From Branchiostoma floridae (lineage: Eukaryota > Chordata > Leptocardii > Amphioxiformes > Branchiostomatidae), in assembly GCF_000003815.2 (NCBI RefSeq), contig NC_049996.1, positions 4,535,482-4,599,481 of the forward strand: a stretch of 64,000 nt of DNA, read 5' to 3'. The stretch's first letter is position 1, and every line of letters starts with the position of its first letter. The translations under genes and the position numbers were made by a program. The notes below the pieces were generated by a model. That model was not told the DNA's origin and did no database searches. It was given only the letters and a program-made list of their open reading frames with translations. Below, piece by piece: positions 21,292 to 30,271 of this stretch.

Positions 21292-24200
21292 AGGTTTGGT
21301 TTTCATCTGTGTCAGAAGAATGGTAGTAATCCAGATCTCCATCAGAAGTGCTCTGGTGTGACAGGTTTAGAGTTGGAGCCGAAGTTTGGTTTTCATCTGT
21401 GTCAGAAGAATGGTTGTAATGTAGATCTCCATCAGAGGTGCTCTGGTGTGACCCGTTTAGAGTTGGAGCCGAAGTTTGGTTTTCATCTGTGTCAGAAGAA
21501 TGGTTGTAATGCAGATCTCCATCAGAGGTGCTCTGGTGTGACACGTTTAGAGTTGGAGCCGAAGTTTGGTTTTTATCTGTGTCAGAAGAATGGTTGTAAT
21601 GTAGATCTCCATCAGAGGTGCTCTGGTGTGACCCGTTTAGAGTTGGAGCCGAAGTTTGGTTTTCATCTGTGTCAGAAGAATGGTTGTAATGCAGATCTCC
21701 ATCAGAGGTGCTCTGGTGTGACACGTTTAGAGTTGGAGCCGAAGTTTGGTTTTCATCTGTGTCAGAAGAATGGTAGTAATGTAGATCTCCATCAGAGGTG
21801 CTCTGGTGTGACCCGTTTAGAGTTGGAGTCGAAGTTTGGCTTTCATCTGTGTCAGACGAAACGTAGTAATGTAGATCTTCTTCATTAGAGGTGCTCTGGT
21901 GTGACCCGTTTAGAGTTGGAGCCGAAGTTTGGCTTTCATCTGTGTCAGACGAAACGTAGTAATGTAGATCTTCTTCATTAGAGGTGCTCTGGTGTGACCC
22001 ATTTAGAGTTGGAGCCGTGGTTTGGTTTTCATTTGTGTCAGACGAATGGTAGTAATGTAGATCTTCATCAGAGGTGCTCTGGTGTGTCAAGTTTAGGGTT
22101 GGTGCCGCGGTTTGGCTTTTATCTGTGTCAGACGAATGGTAGTAATACAGATCTTCTTCATCAGTGGTGCCTTGACCGAGAGAGTTCACTATTCGTGGTA
22201 CAAGTTGACTGAGATCTAGGTGGATGACAGCTCCTGCAAATGCACAATGTATAGCAGAGTGTAGTGTATTTTGACCTTTCTTTTCACCCCGAGTCTATAC
22301 AAGTAACATCTTGGACACTTGGTTAATCTAGGACACTTTTAGGTTGATGGTAGAAATGTCGTGGTAGAAAGAAGAGTACTTTAAGGTCACGGTTAATCAC
22401 TAAAGCAGAAGTAAGGGGCATGAATAGCTATCTGTGATGGGCAAAAATACACAAACGAGAAAAATCCTCACATGGATTCATGACGGTAAAATTTTAGTGT
22501 TGTAAACTTCTGATATTCTGATCTCTGACCTCTCTTCGACCTTTATAGTGATTAGGTAAGGTTTATCAAGTTAATTTATAAGTTTAAGGAGCTTTAAATC
22601 ATTCTAGTTTGATTCAAACCTTCATCAGAGGTGCTCTGGTGTGCCGAGTCTAGGATTGGTGCCGAAGTTTGGTTTTCATCTGTGTCAGAGGAACGGTAGT
22701 AATGCAGATCTTCTTCATCATTGGTGCCTTGATAGAGAGAGTTCGCTATTGGTGGTACAATTTGACTGAGATCTAGGTGTCCGTGATTAACAGCTCCTGC
22801 AAAGATACAATGTATAATATAATGTATTGTAGGTTGACCTTTGCTTTTACTCAGAGTCTATAAAGGTAACATCTGGGACACTTGATTACACTTGGACACT
22901 TAGATTGATAATAAAAATTGCCGTGGTAAAATGATGAGTAAATTGAGTTAATGGGCAATCCCGAAAGCAGAAGAGAAGGACATGAATGACCATCTGTGAT
23001 GGGCGAAAAATACATAAACAGGAAAATCCTCACGTCACATGGATTTATGATGGTGAACTCTTTGTGTTCTAAACTTCTGATATTCTGATCTCTAACCTCT
23101 CTTCGACCTTAATGGTGATGTCGTTACATCATTCTACTAGTTTGATTCAAACCTTCGTCAGTGGTGCTCTGCTGTGTCGAGTTTAGGGTTGATGCCAAAC
23201 GTTGGTTTTCATTTGTGTCAGATGAACGGTAGTAATGCAGATCTTCTTCATCATCGGTGCCTTGGTAGAGAGAGTTCGCTATTGGTGGTACAATTTGACT
23301 GACAGCTAGGGGTCCGTGGTTGACAGCACCTGCAATGGTACAATGTACTACAATATACGATTGAATTGAGCTTAAAATATCTTTGTACTCTGTAAACAGT
23401 AAGATATTAGATAGGTAGAGCTCTGAGCTATCTGTGATCTTTACATGGTATTTCAGATTCATACTGGTAGTGTGTAATCTTTGTTAGTCTTAAATCATGG
23501 ACAATGGTAAAGGACGTTAATCGACAAATGTTTTGGATATACTTTATTTCTTTGAGTTTAGGACCGCATTGTAAATATCTGTGCATAAGGCTGGCTGATT
23601 ATATATGTAAATACTTGATGAAAATGCTTGAAGGCCGCACCAAAACGATGGTGTGAATAAAGCAAGGGCTGTGTGTTAAAAGAGTCTCTGTGTAGTAAAA
23701 GATTAATCAGTTTTTTGATGTGTTCTTTTCAAAGAGTTGACACAAATGATTGGATGCGTAACCTGTGAGGTTGGACTTGTCTGTATCCTTTTTTGGTACT
23801 TTTGCACTTTCCATGACTACATCACACAATACACGTGATAAAGTTCACAAACAGCGATAGGATTCACAAGAAACAGATAAGTAGTCATCAACAGAAGAGC
23901 AGACAATATTATTCTACCACCCCTTAAGGCCTTCCATGTGAACTTTACTTACGCCCCCACCTCAAGACCAATCTAGGCAGAAGTCTAAAAACAAGACGTT
24001 TTACAGATGAGTTCTATGATTACAGTACGTGACAGTGTCTACAATGTATTGGCATTTGTTTTGTAACCAGTTTACAGCTTAGCATTTGAAAAACAAAAAA
24101 CTGACGTAAATGTTTGTAGCCAAGGGATATCATCTTACAATATATGCAGTTATCTTTTTCATCATAATTCCCTAGAAGATATGGTCACTAAACTTCAGGG

Positions 24201-26268
24201 TACACCGCCAATTACCCCACCCCCCTTAAAGGGGATGGAGAAACTTGTTTAAACTTTTTAATATCATTACATTGGTAATGAGTTGAGTTTAGTTTTCATG
24301 ATAGTTCTAGATCATGTTTTGCGCCAGACCTTAGATAAATAAGATCTAGAGCTGTACGTCGAGCTTAGGAGAATAATAATTAATGACATGCACTTGTCGT
24401 CATAACAACCTAGGTTTGTGGACGACATCTCACTCTTAGTTGAATGATTACAACAAGGGCAGCAGCTACTATTCCGACTGGAAAACGAAGCTAGAAAAAA
24501 TTATGACCTTCAATTATAAAACACCTTAATTTTCGAACAAGAGGTGGTGACACCATAGAAGTGGTCAACAAATATCTCGGCTTATTGATGGAAAATTCTG
24601 AAACAGACTGAAGTCAGAAAAGCTCTTGCTTCGAATAGCTACCACAAACTAAAAAAGATACGGAAATCCGAGCTTCCAAGCAAGATTAAAGTGAGGCTAT
24701 TTATTGCCACAATGGAATCAGCCTTCTACTGAGGTTCTGAAACGTAGCCGTTAACAAATCGTTGGTAAAAGGACTACAGAAGAAGAAGGTAAAAAAGCTA
24801 ACTTGATGCTACAATCGCATGTCACGCACGTGCCTTAACGTCTCGTGGCAGCAGAAGCAAATAAGCAGTTGTGATATATGTACCATCTGTCGCCCAGACG
24901 TTCAACAGTGCAGATTGAAATTGGCCGGTCACTGTATTTGACACCCCGAAATACTATCTTGAACTCCTCCTGCCTACTACTAAAGGAAAAAGAGGCAAGG
25001 GAAGACATAGCGACTTACTATAGATAATCTACTTGGTGATACAAACCTGCAAGATACTAAATAGCTACAATGGGTCATGTAGGACCAAATGCTGTGGAGG
25101 AAGCTCTGGTTTTGTTTTAGCGGGCGTTAGAACGAAGTGAGTGTATCTATGCTTGTGTAAGAAGATTACTACTGAAGACTAATAAGCAAGTAAACAAACC
25201 AGTGCTGGCTTCTTTCCTCCAGTTGCAGCATAGTTTGTTGTCCATCTTGATTCCGAAGTGGTAGAACACGAAGATTAAAACCAGAAGGCCCAATGCAAAA
25301 AAGCTTCCAGCAACAATGAAGGGGATGTAGGGAACTAGAGGCTTGTCCTCCTTTCTCTTCCTCATGCTCGTGGTGTAAACAGATGACTTCTTGATTATCT
25401 GTGTAGGGTGTAGCATTGTCGAGCTGTCGTTTTGCTGGGAATCCTCTACGCTTGATTCCTTCTGTGGTGAGCTTAGCCTGGTGTTAGCACTGAAACGTTT
25501 GATGGGAAAAGTATCATTGTTTTGCAGATGAGACTTAGGTTCCTCCGTAGTGGTCATTGAAGCTTTCGTGGTCAGCTGGTGTGATCCACAACCGGTCAGC
25601 TTGTTGGACACGTCTGATAAAGACAGCCCGTTCAGTTGACTTGGACTGTGACAGAATGTGCGGTTCCGGTTGGGAACAAGAAAATAGGCTGCACACGCAT
25701 TCCAACAGCGCGCATTGTTTCTCCCCTCACAGGCCTGTAAACACGCCATCTTGTCAATCAGCCAGGAGAGGTCACAGTCACAGTGAAAGGGGTTTCCCGC
25801 GATAGAGGTCAAGCTCTCTTGTGGCCATCCCAGTTCGTACTGAGAGAACGACGTTAGTTTGTTGAAACTTACATCAAGGTATTCCAGTTTCGGCAGGTGT
25901 TCAATGACGATGTCCATCTGCACGTGTCTTAGTTTGTTTCTATCTAGATTTAGACGACGCAAAACTGGCAGAGCACGAAACGACGTCCAGGAAAACCACT
26001 CCATGCAGTTCCAGCCAAGGTCCAGTATTTCCAATAGCGGTAGTTGTGGCAGGTAGGTTATGTTTCTGATGTTATTTAATCTGGCAGTAAGTCTTGCAAC
26101 GTTGGACGGTATGTCATCAGGAATCGTTTTAAGGTTTTGACGATCACAATCAAGTGAAGTCCCATGCAACAATTCCTGCTGTTGTATTTTACATTTAGCC
26201 GGCAGACAAAAACAACCAGGCCACACACATCCAAACAAAACGAGCAGCAACAGTCCACCTACTTTCAT
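21128..26268 (-). CDS. LRR receptor B with tandem-repeat cytoplasmic tail
   Basis: Four coding exons on the minus strand: 26268-25200, 23329-23153, 22796-22620 and 22233-21128, about 842 residues. Every junction is phase 1. Exon 1 encodes a signal peptide (about 1-21), an LRRNT-like cap, three to four leucine-rich repeats (about 55-160), an LRRCT cap (NPFHCDCDLSW, 159-227) with extra cysteines, a Ser/Thr stalk, a transmembrane helix (about 314-340) and KMDNKLCCNWRK. Exons 2 and 3 are both 177 bp and homologous, each encoding VPPIANSLYQGT then DLHYYRSSDT. Exon 4 repeats the opening and carries ten 30-residue units (DLHYYHSSDTDENQTSAPTL type). About 54 C-terminal residues come from a MITE. If exon 1 were not spliced it would end at a stop at 25147, giving a tailless 373-residue form. 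Probably a cell-surface recognition receptor; no named signalling domain is visible. Joining exon 1 to the tail exons rests on orientation and matching phase. Confidence 0.75.
21301..22190 (-). repeat. 90-bp in-frame minisatellite, about ten units
   Basis: Ten 90-93 bp units run tandemly within exon 4 of gene B. Units differ at a few positions; some carry an extra GAA codon. Central units read HYNHSS instead of HYYHSS, and the four YN units are adjacent, suggesting recent local amplification. Unit edges match the homologous block in exons 2 and 3. Confidence 0.92.
22234..23152. other. Introns 2 and 3 of gene B, duplicated with their exons
   Basis: The intron segments 22234-22619 and 22797-23152 share long homologous stretches (CACAATGT/ACAATGTATA, GACACTT, GGGCAAAAATAC, CTTCTGATATTCTGATCTCT). 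Exon starts are spaced 563 and 533 bp apart. The exon-plus-intron unit was therefore duplicated as a block. Confidence 0.75.
23755..24105. repeat. Direct repeat flanking gene B exon 1 (intron copy)
   Basis: About 330-350 bp homologous, in the same orientation, to 26755-27085. Shared words include AAGTCTAAAAACAAGACGTT and TTTTACAGATGAGTTCT. Confidence 0.75.
24410..25140 (+). mobile_element. Decayed LINE reverse transcriptase fragment in gene B intron 1
   Basis: Plus-strand frame FVDDISLLVE (24414-24443) contains the catalytic FxDD block of reverse transcriptase. About 200 bases later KIRKSELPSKIKVRLF and a damaged CETW-like motif (GSET) follow, typical of the region after the RT palm. Several stops and frame changes interrupt it. 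It is antisense to gene B. Confidence 0.65.
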
Positions 26269-26545
26269 ATTGAACAGGTGGTCTTCTGTCTCTGTCCGTT
26301 TCTATGACTTCACTATAAACAGAAACTAAAATATACGTTTCCAAGTTTACCTGTTGTCGTGTCTAAAACTGTTAAGAACAGTACACGTGGTAGTGAAACT
26401 GAGTCCACTAACTTTCAAACTTAAGAGGTGGTCCTCCGTCTCTGTCTAGAAATTAAAATATACCTTTCCAATTTTGCCTGTTGTCGTGTTTGGAACTGTA
26501 TAGAACAGCACCCGACAACAGTACATGCGGTAGTGAAATTAAACG
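26262..26545. repeat. Tandem duplication in the gene B promoter region
   Basis: Two roughly 140-bp direct copies (about 26262-26402 and 26403-26540) share AGGTGGTCTTCTGTCTCTGT/AGGTGGTCCTCCGTCTCTGT, AAAATATACGTTTCCAA/AAAATATACCTTTCCAA and CCTGTTGTCGTGT. The proximal copy contains the gene B start region, so the distal copy duplicates the sequence immediately 5' of the coding region. Confidence 0.75.
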
Positions 26546-26754
26546 CCTTCTGTCTGAACAAGCGATATTGGTGTCATATGGATCAATATGCATACGGTGA
26601 TGACGCTTTATTCATATTCATGTCCACTTCCATTTTTGGTATATGGCGATTGTTTTGGTGTAGTTTTAGTCTGTTTGAATATCAAAATGAAAATAAGATT
26701 AATTAGTTTATTTCTTGTTTGGTACTTCTTACAGTTTACAGAGAATTGGCTACA
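26546..26754. other. Upstream of gene B, no gene recognised
   Basis: A 92-codon plus-strand frame covering part of this segment has no motif. Confidence 0.4.
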
Positions 26755-27085
26755 TTATCTGTGAAATTAGACTAGTTCGTATCCTTTTTTTTTGTTTTTA
26801 CACTTAATACGGCTACATCACACACTGCATTGACAAAATAGGACAGGATTCACGAGTAGAATATACATAGTCATAAGCAAAAGGACAGACAATATTCTTT
26901 ACTCTTTTCTTGGAAAATTGACTTTCACTCTTACCTTAAGGCCAATCTAGATAGAAGTCTAAAAACAAGACGTTTTACAGATGAGTTCTCTGATTACAGT
27001 ACGTGATGGTGTCTACAATGTAGTTAGATTTGTTTTGTAACCGGTCTGCAGCTTAGCATTTGAAAAGCAAAACAAAAATCTTTAT
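26755..27085. repeat. Direct repeat flanking gene B exon 1 (upstream copy)
   Basis: Partner of 23755-24105. Together the two direct repeats bracket exon 1 of gene B, about 3.0 kb apart. Confidence 0.75.
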
Positions 27086-27319
27086 GTCGTTCCTATTGAA
27101 TTGAAAAGTCTTTCATACTACTTCTCTTCTGTAGGCCTATAAGATACAATTACCCAATGGTGACGTTACAAAATCATGTTTTCAGTCCTACGTTGCCATT
27201 AGATGGAGTCAGGTTGTGTTTTTTTTCAATCAGGTTCGTAGGGCCTGATGTTACCATCATGAAGATGAAGAGCTAACTGTAGCATAGAGATAACTGTAGC
27301 AGCATCTCTTCTCCCTAAG

Positions 27320-27525
27320 TCAGAAATGTATGGATCTCCCCAGACACGGGAATTTAAACGTCCTATCCGAGGGACGGCACTCATTTTCACCTAAGTAAAG
27401 TGAGGAAATTCGTGTAAAGAGCCTTTCCCAAGGGCACGAGATCGGCAACACAGCAGCCGGATTAGAACCCGCGACCTCTCGGTCTCGAGGCAAACACGGA
27501 CCCACTGCGCTACGCGGTCCCACAC
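27320..27525 (-). mobile_element. tRNA-derived SINE
   Basis: On the minus strand from 27525: GACCGCGTAGCGCAGTGGGT (box A-like) and GGTCGCGGGTTCTAATCC (box B-like, close to the GGTTCRANYCC consensus), then the family body CTCGTGCCCTTGGGAAAGGC and TTTACACGAATTTCCTC. It cannot fold as a full tRNA and has the same body as 18478-18681. Confidence 0.75.
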
Positions 27526-28020
27526 AGGTTAACCCTCTAACACTCGAGGGGGGGGGTGTCTGTTGTGTCCAAAAACCCCAGGCGTGTGGACCCCAGGCGT
27601 AAATTGTGGAGTAGTTACGATCTTTGGAAGATGTGACAATAGCAAATTGTCATTGTCATTTCTTATCTTTAATAAAAGAAAATGTGATGAATTGTATACT
27701 ATTGCGCGGAAATATTGCATCGTAATATATAATATTTATATACTTGAGGCTTTCCCAAATTAGATCATTATCGTTATATTACAGTCGATGACTCAAGACG
27801 TGAAGTCAGGATACAAATACATTTTTTTGTAAATTATGCACACCAAAAGAGTGCTTTTGAGCCACATGAAACCGATGGGTCTAACTGTTCTTTACGTTGT
27901 CCTTTTAAATCAATTTCCTAGCGAAATCAAACGCCATATATAGATCTGTGTAGTACTAGCTAAACACATTTTACGTCCATGCACATGGGTATAGGTACAG
28001 ATACGGATCTGTAAATGTAA
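27526..28020. other. Intergenic, no gene recognised
   Basis: A G-run (27549-27557) and AT-rich sequence. No supported feature. Confidence 0.45.
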
Positions 28021-28034
28021 CTTAACCCTTGTAG

Positions 28035-28125
28035 TGCTGCGCCCAACATATGTTGGGAAGAATATGTTGGTCCCAATGACTGCGCCCAACAAATCTTGGG
28101 AAGGCGCTATTTTTTTTTTTTTAGA
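28035..28125. repeat. Cluster of CCCAACATATGTTGGG palindromes
   Basis: A perfect 16-bp palindrome CCCAACATATGTTGGG (about 28042-28057) is followed by a near copy CCCAACAAATCTTGGG (about 28085-28100), each preceded by TGCG, and then a T-run (28111-28122). Possibly the end of a small inverted-repeat element; family unknown. Confidence 0.45.
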
Positions 28126-28199
28126 AAGCTGACCTAGCACCAGCCGATGTTTCTTTCCGGTGTACTCGCGTTAGCTTGCATGACCTCGGAAGGGGTCAG

Positions 28200-28420
28200 G
28201 GGTCAACGTACTGTTACGTAATTACGTCATGCATCTTCCCAGATGCTTTTGCGTGTTTGGTTCATTCAAGATGGCGCCGTCGTCTGCACGAGTAGTTCAG
28301 CACCAGGGACGGTCTAGGGCTATAAACTTACTTGCAGTGATATCTGGGACATTCTTTTCCATAGATGTAGCTCTGATGTTGTCAGCATTTGTCAGGAATA
28401 CTGTAGATTTGATAATGTAA
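28200..28420 (+). promoter_or_regulatory. Candidate promoter with CRE-like and YY1-like sites
   Basis: TTACGTAATTACGTCA (28215-28230) contains ATF/CRE-type half sites. About 40 bases later CAAGATGGCGCC (28267-28278) is a YY1-type element that covers an ATG at 28271 opening a 49-codon frame ending at 28420. The combination resembles an initiator region, but no downstream exon is visible. It could equally be chance or a retroelement leader. Confidence 0.3.
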
Positions 28421-28561
28421 CATTGTACATGGTTCACATACTATAATACAAAAAAGGTTTTGAAAATAACTTATTTTATTGATTTATTGCCTTATCTATC
28501 ATTATAGCTAACTTCAGGTAAAATTCGCAAAACATCTTTAAAAGTCTAGACTGCCACGCTA

Positions 28562-28564
<3 letters not shown>

Positions 28565-28593
<29 letters not shown>
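28565..28593. repeat. AT dinucleotide microsatellite
   Basis: About 14 uninterrupted AT units. Confidence 0.95.
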
Positions 28594-28597
<4 letters not shown>

Positions 28598-29730
28598 CTA
28601 AACCTGCGGCTGCCACTCTAATCCTGTATTACATTGGCTTACAGGCTTTCTTTGAACGCAGCTGTTTTGTGGAGTTTCCAATCATCTTCTACTACAAACC
28701 ACGTAGATGAAAACAGTTGAAGGGGGATATGTACTAAGCTTCTGTCTTAGATGGTTCACTTCTCAGATTTGGGTCACGCGTTGCGATTGGTTGCCTAATC
28801 TACACCGGTTACTTGATAGGTCTATCTACCGGGTTCTACGAATCCCCTTCTCCCTTACAACCACGATTCAAAGGGAAAATACCAGACAGTAGTTGACGAG
28901 CCCTGCAGCAACACAGCTAGGACGGCACAACATCGCCGTGTGTACTGATTCATGAAGAGTTTGATCTGGCTGTACCATTCACAGTCAGTCCCTGATTCAG
29001 CACCATAGAACAGTCCGTTTCTGTTCAGTTATTCTGAGACAATGGAATGCGACCAGAAAATTTTGGCAGATCAGGTATTTGTGAAGTGGTTATTTTAAAT
29101 CTACTCATTTAATTTAGAGATTTTCGATAACCGTGTTATAACTGGGAAGGGGCCAAAGTAACAAGCATAACACTTTATACTTAGTACATTTCAACAACAT
29201 GATGGTCTAGACGAGAAGAATGCATAGCCGGACACAAACGGCTGCGACAAGACGATATGGTCTGTCCTGCATTTTCTTCCTGTATTTCCTTCAATATAAT
29301 TATAAGTCATCCCTAGAACTAGAAACATTCTTGTGTGATCCAGAATTGCAAACATGCCTACAATCATAGCAACATGAAGACCGGTGAAAGAAATTTAATT
29401 TTACTACAGAAATCAAACTCTTCTGCCCTAAATACTTCTCTTCACAAATATGAGCAACACTATTGGAATGATACCTTTTTTAAGTTATGTAGACCAATCC
29501 GAGATGTTTCTGTCTTTGTGTAGAATGCAAGGTGGGGAAAGCTGCATTTTACCATTGACCATCGTTCCGACCACACTGTACTGCAAGGTAAGCAGCAATA
29601 GAAGCATGTACCTTCCTTTAAATTGAGCAGTTGAGAACAGAAGCTGATAAATGAGATGGTGGCATTCTGACTGCTTTTGGACGAAGGACAAGTCTTTACC
29701 TATTTCTAGTATTATAGCATTGGACCTGTG
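28594..29730. other. Intergenic, no gene recognised
   Basis: Short frames on both strands have no motif. Nothing else identified. Confidence 0.5.
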
Positions 29731-30015
29731 CTATAGGTTTGGACCTGTATTGTAGTTTTTGACCTGTGTTGTAGTTTTAGATCTGTTGTAGTCGCAGGTC
29801 TGTGTTGTAGTCGTGGGCCTGTGTTGAAGTCGTGGGCCTGCGTTGTAGTCTTTGGTCTGTTTTAGTCTTGGGCCTATATTGTAGTCTCAGCCTGTTATAG
29901 TATTGGGCATGCATGTGTCGTAGTCTTGGCCCGTTTTAGCCTTGGGCATGTTTGGCGTGTACCGAAGTCTTGGGCCTGCGTTAAAGTCTTGGGCCGGTGT
30001 TGTAGTTTTGGACGT
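29731..30015. repeat. Degenerate minisatellite of about 18-22 bp upstream of gene C
   Basis: Around fourteen diverged copies of a unit like TTGTAGTCTTGGGCCTGTG run without interruption. The array ends about 257 bases before the start codon of LRR gene C, so it may lie in its promoter or leader. Confidence 0.8.
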
Positions 30016-30271
30016 AAAGATATTTCTCTGTGTCGATAACTTTCTGGCCACATTATACCCATAAATGAAAATCAACACGAGGCATACAAAAGGTATAATT
30101 TTGTTTCGGGGGTGACAACCCTGCAGCAGAAAACTGAAAAGAGGGCTGCATAGATCTTGCTTTTTTATATCCAAGTAAATAGCTCAAACTATACAGAAGT
30201 GCATAAAAATATGCTTCTGTGGACTCCCTAATATGCTACTGAGTTAGCTTTCTATATCTAATTTCATAAAA

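Noticed and set aside
21259-21888. 209-codon plus-strand frame with FGFHLCQKNG repeats
   Set aside because: It is the antisense shadow of the 90-bp repeat array of receptor B. A unit length divisible by three keeps other frames open.
27320-27525. tRNA gene on the minus strand
   Set aside because: Box A and box B are present, but there is no complete cloverleaf. The downstream body is shared with another SINE copy at 18478-18681.
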